64,000 nucleotides of DNA from Aureibaculum algae (GTDB lineage: Bacteria; Bacteroidota; Bacteroidia; Flavobacteriales; Flavobacteriaceae): positions 496,001-560,000 of the forward strand of contig NZ_CP040749.1 in the NCBI RefSeq assembly GCF_006065315.1, in the 5' to 3' direction. Every line of letters begins with the position of its first letter. Position 1 is the first letter of the stretch. Position numbers and translations under genes: made by a program. The notes under the pieces are model-generated. The model did no database searches. It had not been told where the DNA came from and was given only the letters and a program-made list of their open reading frames with translations. Below are positions 63,047 through 64,000 of the stretch, piece after piece.

Positions 63047-64000
63047 ATGAGTGCAAAAAACATACATTCTGAACCTTTTGATGGAGGAACAATAACAAAA
63101 CTCGAAATATTTGAGGATTATGCTCAAGCTTGGATACCAACATTTTTACCACAAGCTCACTTTGGGGAGATTCATATATTTGACTTTTTTTCTGGACCAG
63201 GTTATGATTCAAATAATATAGCTGGAAGTCCAATTCGTCTTTTAACCAAAATAAATGAGCATTTAGGCAATATCTTAAGAACTAAAACTAAAATTGTTCT
63301 TCACTTCAATGAATTTGAGCCTAATAGAAAAGCACAGAATAAATTTGAACTACTAAAAAAGAATTGTGAAGATTTCATTTCACAAAATCCCAAATTTAAA
63401 TATTTCCTTACTGTAAACTATTACAATGAAGATGCTGGAGATTTATTCTTCAAATTAATTCCAACAATTAAAGAATATCCGTCATTAGTCTATTTAGACC
63501 AAAACGGTGTGAAATTTATTTCCCAAGAATATATTGATGAACTTGAAAGATTAAATACAACTGATTTTATCTATTTTGTTTCATCTTCTTTTTTTAGAAG
63601 ATATGGAATGACAGAAGAGTTTAAAAAAGCTTTAGAAATAGATATTGCAGAGTTAGAAAGTGAGGAATATCGAAATATGCATCGTTTGGTTTTCAATAAA
63701 ATCAATTCAAGACTTCCAGAAAAATCAGAACTAAAATTATTTCCTTTTTCAATAAAGAAAAATAGAAATATTTATGGAATCATATTTGGAGCAAAGAATT
63801 ATGCAGCAGTTGATAAATTTTTGAAAATAGCTTGGAAAAGAAATAACTTAAACGGAGAAGCTGATTTTGACATTGATGAGGATAAAAGTAAAATTCAACT
63901 CGATATGTTTGAGGGACAAAAATTGACTAAAGTTGAAAAATTCAAAAACGAATTAGAGTCCAAACTTTTAAACAGAAAAACAGTTACAAATAAAACTGTT
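63047..64000 (+). CDS. tcmP: Three-Cys-motif partner protein TcmP (partial, runs off the window)
   Basis: The frame from ATG at 63,047 stays open for 318 codons to the window end. It begins MSAKNIHSEPFDGGTITKLE and has the methyltransferase-like motif IHIFDFFSGPGYDSNNIAGS, then VLHFNEFEPNR, SLVYLDQNGVKF and a SSSFFRRYG block. These match the TcmP family, which is encoded with three-Cys-motif (Gp37/Gp68-type) proteins in likely nucleic-acid modification or defence units. The partner gene would be expected just beyond the window. It is the fourth cassette of the array. Confidence 0.8.
   Translation, partial: MSAKNIHSEPFDGGTITKLEIFEDYAQAWIPTFLPQAHFGEIHIFDFFSGPGYDSNNIAGSPIRLLTKINEHLGNILRTKTKIVLHFNEFEPNRKAQNKFELLKKNCEDFISQNPKFKYFLTVNYYNEDAGDLFFKLIPTIKEYPSLVYLDQNGVKFISQEYIDELERLNTTDFIYFVSSSFFRRYGMTEEFKKALEIDIAELESEEYRNMHRLVFNKINSRLPEKSELKLFPFSIKKNRNIYGIIFGAKNYAAVDKFLKIAWKRNNLNGEADFDIDEDKSKIQLDMFEGQKLTKVEKFKNELESKLLNRKTVTNKTV

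Larger units (their letters stand above)
36605..64000. mobile_element. Genomic island in tRNA-Leu, far end outside the window
   Basis: The left edge is the tRNA-Leu 3' fragment at 36,605, with a tyrosine integrase 156 bases inside. The following 27 kb is rich in mobility genes (RteC, excisionase-like HTH, DnaC-like ATPase and its duplicate, serine resolvase, a second tyrosine recombinase), regulators, a toxin-antitoxin pair and accessory cargo. I see no relaxase or conjugation genes in this part and no second copy of the tRNA end. The island could be several elements stacked together. Left edge well supported, extent inferred. Confidence 0.6.
58868..64000 (+). mobile_element. Integron-like gene-cassette array
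   Basis: At least four single-gene cassettes are oriented the same way as the adjacent recombinase, with edges at 58,918, 59,674, 60,470 and 63,007. Each of the three complete cassettes starts with a GTTG box whose reverse complement occurs in its own downstream palindrome (10/10, 9/10, 9/10). In integrons this happens because R' and R'' of one attC belong to the same circular cassette. The right end of the array is outside the window. Confidence 0.7.

Overview
This AT-rich window looks like a chromosome segment of a marine-type Flavobacteriaceae (Bacteroidota). The evidence is two SusC/SusD pairs, TAnnTTTG-type promoters without clear Shine-Dalgarno sites, Bacteroidota-typical families (DUF3127, DUF3570, DUF4266, DUF4861, DUF6520, RteC), and NagB fused to a PIG-L domain. 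I cannot name the species.

Layout. (1) 1-13,950 is mostly core genome: the end of a HIT protein, a histidine kinase, a flavin reductase broken by a one-base frameshift, aat, a MazG-like gene, deoC, a large Asp-box propeller protein, aroA, and an operon of thioredoxin-like, ApbE, DUF4266 and DUF3570 proteins. (2) 14,000-21,151 holds two divergent operons: LacI regulator/sugar kinase/NagB-PIG-L leftwards and kduI/kduD/DUF4861 rightwards. They share a perfect 32-bp palindrome, which suggests joint control of amino-sugar and unsaturated-uronate catabolism. (3) 21,292-36,222 is a polysaccharide-utilisation locus for a GlcNAc-containing glycan: SusC, SusD, a FAS1/DNRLRE surface protein, a GH16-like lipoprotein, a second NagB, two GH20 proteins, NagA, a sodium-solute symporter and a second LacI regulator. 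GCAAACGTTTGC operators lie on the -33 boxes of both main promoters.

(4) At 36,605-36,664 there is only the 3' part of a tRNA-Leu(UAA), followed by a tyrosine integrase. From here on the DNA looks like an integrated island whose far end lies beyond the window. Its cargo is a second SusC/SusD pair with a metalloprotease, a small DUF6520/propeller/MauE operon, an AraC regulator and an alpha-oxoamine synthase-acyltransferase fusion. An RteC gene, an excisionase-like HTH gene, a replication module and hipBA follow. hipBA is bracketed by two copies of the 3' end of the DnaC-like ATPase gene. A serine resolvase closes this part.

(5) 57,425-64,000 is the most unusual region. A XerC/D-like recombinase is followed by single-gene cassettes, all on the + strand: two unknown genes, a RloC/PrrC-like ATPase with a zinc hook, and a TcmP-family gene cut by the window end. 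They are separated by long imperfect palindromes. For three consecutive cassettes the GTTG-type sequence at the left edge is the reverse complement (10/10, 9/10 and 9/10 bases) of a CAAC-ended box in that same cassette's downstream palindrome. That is the R'/R'' logic of integron attC sites, but here next to a recombinase in which I do not see the IntI-specific insertion.
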